A stretch of 5,516 bases of DNA from Entomomonas sp964395065 (lineage in GTDB: Bacteria; Pseudomonadota; Gammaproteobacteria; Pseudomonadales; Pseudomonadaceae), in the NCBI GenBank assembly GCA_964395065.1, contig CAYNAM010000152.1, positions 1-5,516 of the forward strand. Direction: 5' to 3'. Positions 4,810 through 5,516 of the stretch are shown in pieces. The notes below the pieces were generated by a model. It did not search any database. It saw nothing but the letters and a program-made list of their open reading frames with translations, and had not been told where the DNA came from. The translations under genes were made by a program, and so were the position numbers. Numbering within the stretch: the first letter of the stretch is position 1; each line of letters opens with the position of its first letter.

Positions 4810-5346
4810 ATGTCACGCGTTGCTAAAAATCCCGTTACTATTCCAGCAGGGGTTGAAGTTAAAATCGCTGGAAATCAATTTTCCGTCAAAGGTTCTAAAG
4901 GAACTTTGGAAATGAAAATTCATCCTGCCGTTGAAATAACGCAAGATGGTTCTGAATTGAAATTTGCTTTACGTGAAAATGCTGAGCTTGATGTTAAAGC
5001 AATGGCAGGTACAACACGTGCACTTGTTAATAATATGGTGTTAGGTGTTAGTCAAGGTTTTGAGCGTAAACTATTATTAAATGGTGTTGGTTATAGAGCA
5101 CAAGCTAAAGGCCAAGTTTTAAGCTTAGCACTTGGTTTTTCGCATCCGATTGAATACCAATTACCCGCAGGTATTACTGCAGAGACGCCTACTCAAACTG
5201 AAATTTTGATTAAAGGCATTGATAAACAAGTGGTTGGACAAGTAGCAGCTGAAGTTCGCGGTTTCCGTCCTCCTGAGCCTTACAAAGGCAAGGGTGTGCG
5301 TTATGCAGATGAAACTGTCCATCGTAAAGAAGCTAAGAAGAAGTAG
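4810..5346 (+). CDS. rplF: 50S ribosomal protein L6
   Basis: L6 (178 residues; about 177 is usual) is a two-domain large-subunit protein near the sarcin-ricin loop and the factor-binding site, needed for late 50S assembly. MSRVAKNPV is the standard N-terminus. The duplicated L6 fold is visible as two similar halves, with AMAGTTRALVNNMVLGVSQG (64-83) and LLNGVGYRA (89-97) linking them. The C-terminal signature PPEPYKGKGVRYADE (154-168) contacts 23S rRNA, and a basic tail ends RKEAKKK. AAGGGGAG at 4796-4803 overlaps the rpsH stop and lies 6 bases before the ATG, favouring coupled translation with rpsH. The stop is TAG, and rplR begins 10 bases later. Confidence 0.98.
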   Translation: MSRVAKNPVTIPAGVEVKIAGNQFSVKGSKGTLEMKIHPAVEITQDGSELKFALRENAELDVKAMAGTTRALVNNMVLGVSQGFERKLLLNGVGYRAQAKGQVLSLALGFSHPIEYQLPAGITAETPTQTEILIKGIDKQVVGQVAAEVRGFRPPEPYKGKGVRYADETVHRKEAKKK

Positions 5347-5356
5347 GACATAAATC

Positions 5357-5516
5357 ATGAGCGACAAAAAAGAAACTCGTTTGCGCCGTGCACGTAAGTC
5401 ACGTTTAAGAATGCGCGAGCTGGAAGTTGTACGTCTCTGTGTGTACCGTTCTTCCCAGCATATTTATGCTCAAGTTATTGCAGCTGATGGTGGCAAAGTA
5501 TTAGCTTGTGCTTCTA
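5357..5516 (+). CDS. rplR: 50S ribosomal protein L18, N-terminal part (3' end outside window)
   Basis: The first 53 codons of L18, a 5S rRNA-binding protein of the central protuberance that works with L5 and L25, run off the end of the window. The start MSDKKETRLRRARKSRLR shows the typical arginine-rich N-terminus that contacts 5S rRNA. VVRLCVYRSSQHIYAQVI (24-41) and DGGKVLA (44-50) follow the family pattern and are very close to Pseudomonas L18. AGGA at 5345-5348, overlapping the rplF stop, lies 8 bases before the ATG. Position after rplF is the usual spc order, so rpsE is expected next. Full-length family members are about 116-117 residues, so rather more than half the gene is missing from view. 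Confidence 0.96.
   Translation, partial: MSDKKETRLRRARKSRLRMRELEVVRLCVYRSSQHIYAQVIAADGGKVLACAS

Overview
The window is a stretch of a bacterial chromosome holding the conserved S10-spc ribosomal protein cluster. It contains fourteen genes, all on the + strand: rplB (3' part only), rpsS, rplV, rpsC, rplP, rpmC, rpsQ, rplN, rplX, rplE, rpsN, rpsH, rplF and rplR (5' part only). Every complete gene is intact and of normal family length. There are no mobile elements, CRISPR arrays, tRNA genes or phage genes.

The organism is most likely a gammaproteobacterium of the Pseudomonadales, close to Pseudomonas. From memory of the families, L16, S14, L5, S19, S8, L24 and the start of L18 read very like Pseudomonas proteins and less like Acinetobacter or Moraxella ones. 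The DNA is clearly AT-rich, with A/T-ending codons and a strong preference for CGT arginine codons, unlike free-living GC-rich Pseudomonas. An AT-rich member of the family, such as the insect-associated genus Entomomonas, would fit. The genus is a guess; the order is much safer.

Layout: positions 1-2645 carry the distal half of the S10 operon (rplB to rpsQ). Positions 2664-4233 carry the first part of the spc operon (rplN to rpsN). Positions 4405-5516 carry the next part (rpsH, rplF, start of rplR). Twelve of the thirteen gene junctions are 19 bases or less, including a one-base overlap (rplP/rpmC). Several have the Shine-Dalgarno sequence built onto the upstream stop codon, as expected for one co-transcribed and translationally coupled unit. 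The rpsQ-rplN junction, where E. coli separates its S10 and spc operons with a promoter, is only 18 bases here.

The one real break is the 171-base gap between rpsN and rpsH. It contains a strong intrinsic terminator (14-bp perfect stem, eight Ts) whose 3' arm forms the -35 box of a near-consensus sigma-70-type promoter (TTGACT, 17 bases, TAAAAT). The predicted transcript begins with a roughly 90-nt leader that can fold an 8-bp hairpin before rpsH. This suggests that rpsH and the genes after it are transcribed, at least partly, as a separate unit. S8, the product of rpsH, is the spc autoregulator in E. coli, so this leader is the most interesting non-coding element in the window. Otherwise this is ordinary housekeeping sequence, and I see no undescribed multi-gene system in it.
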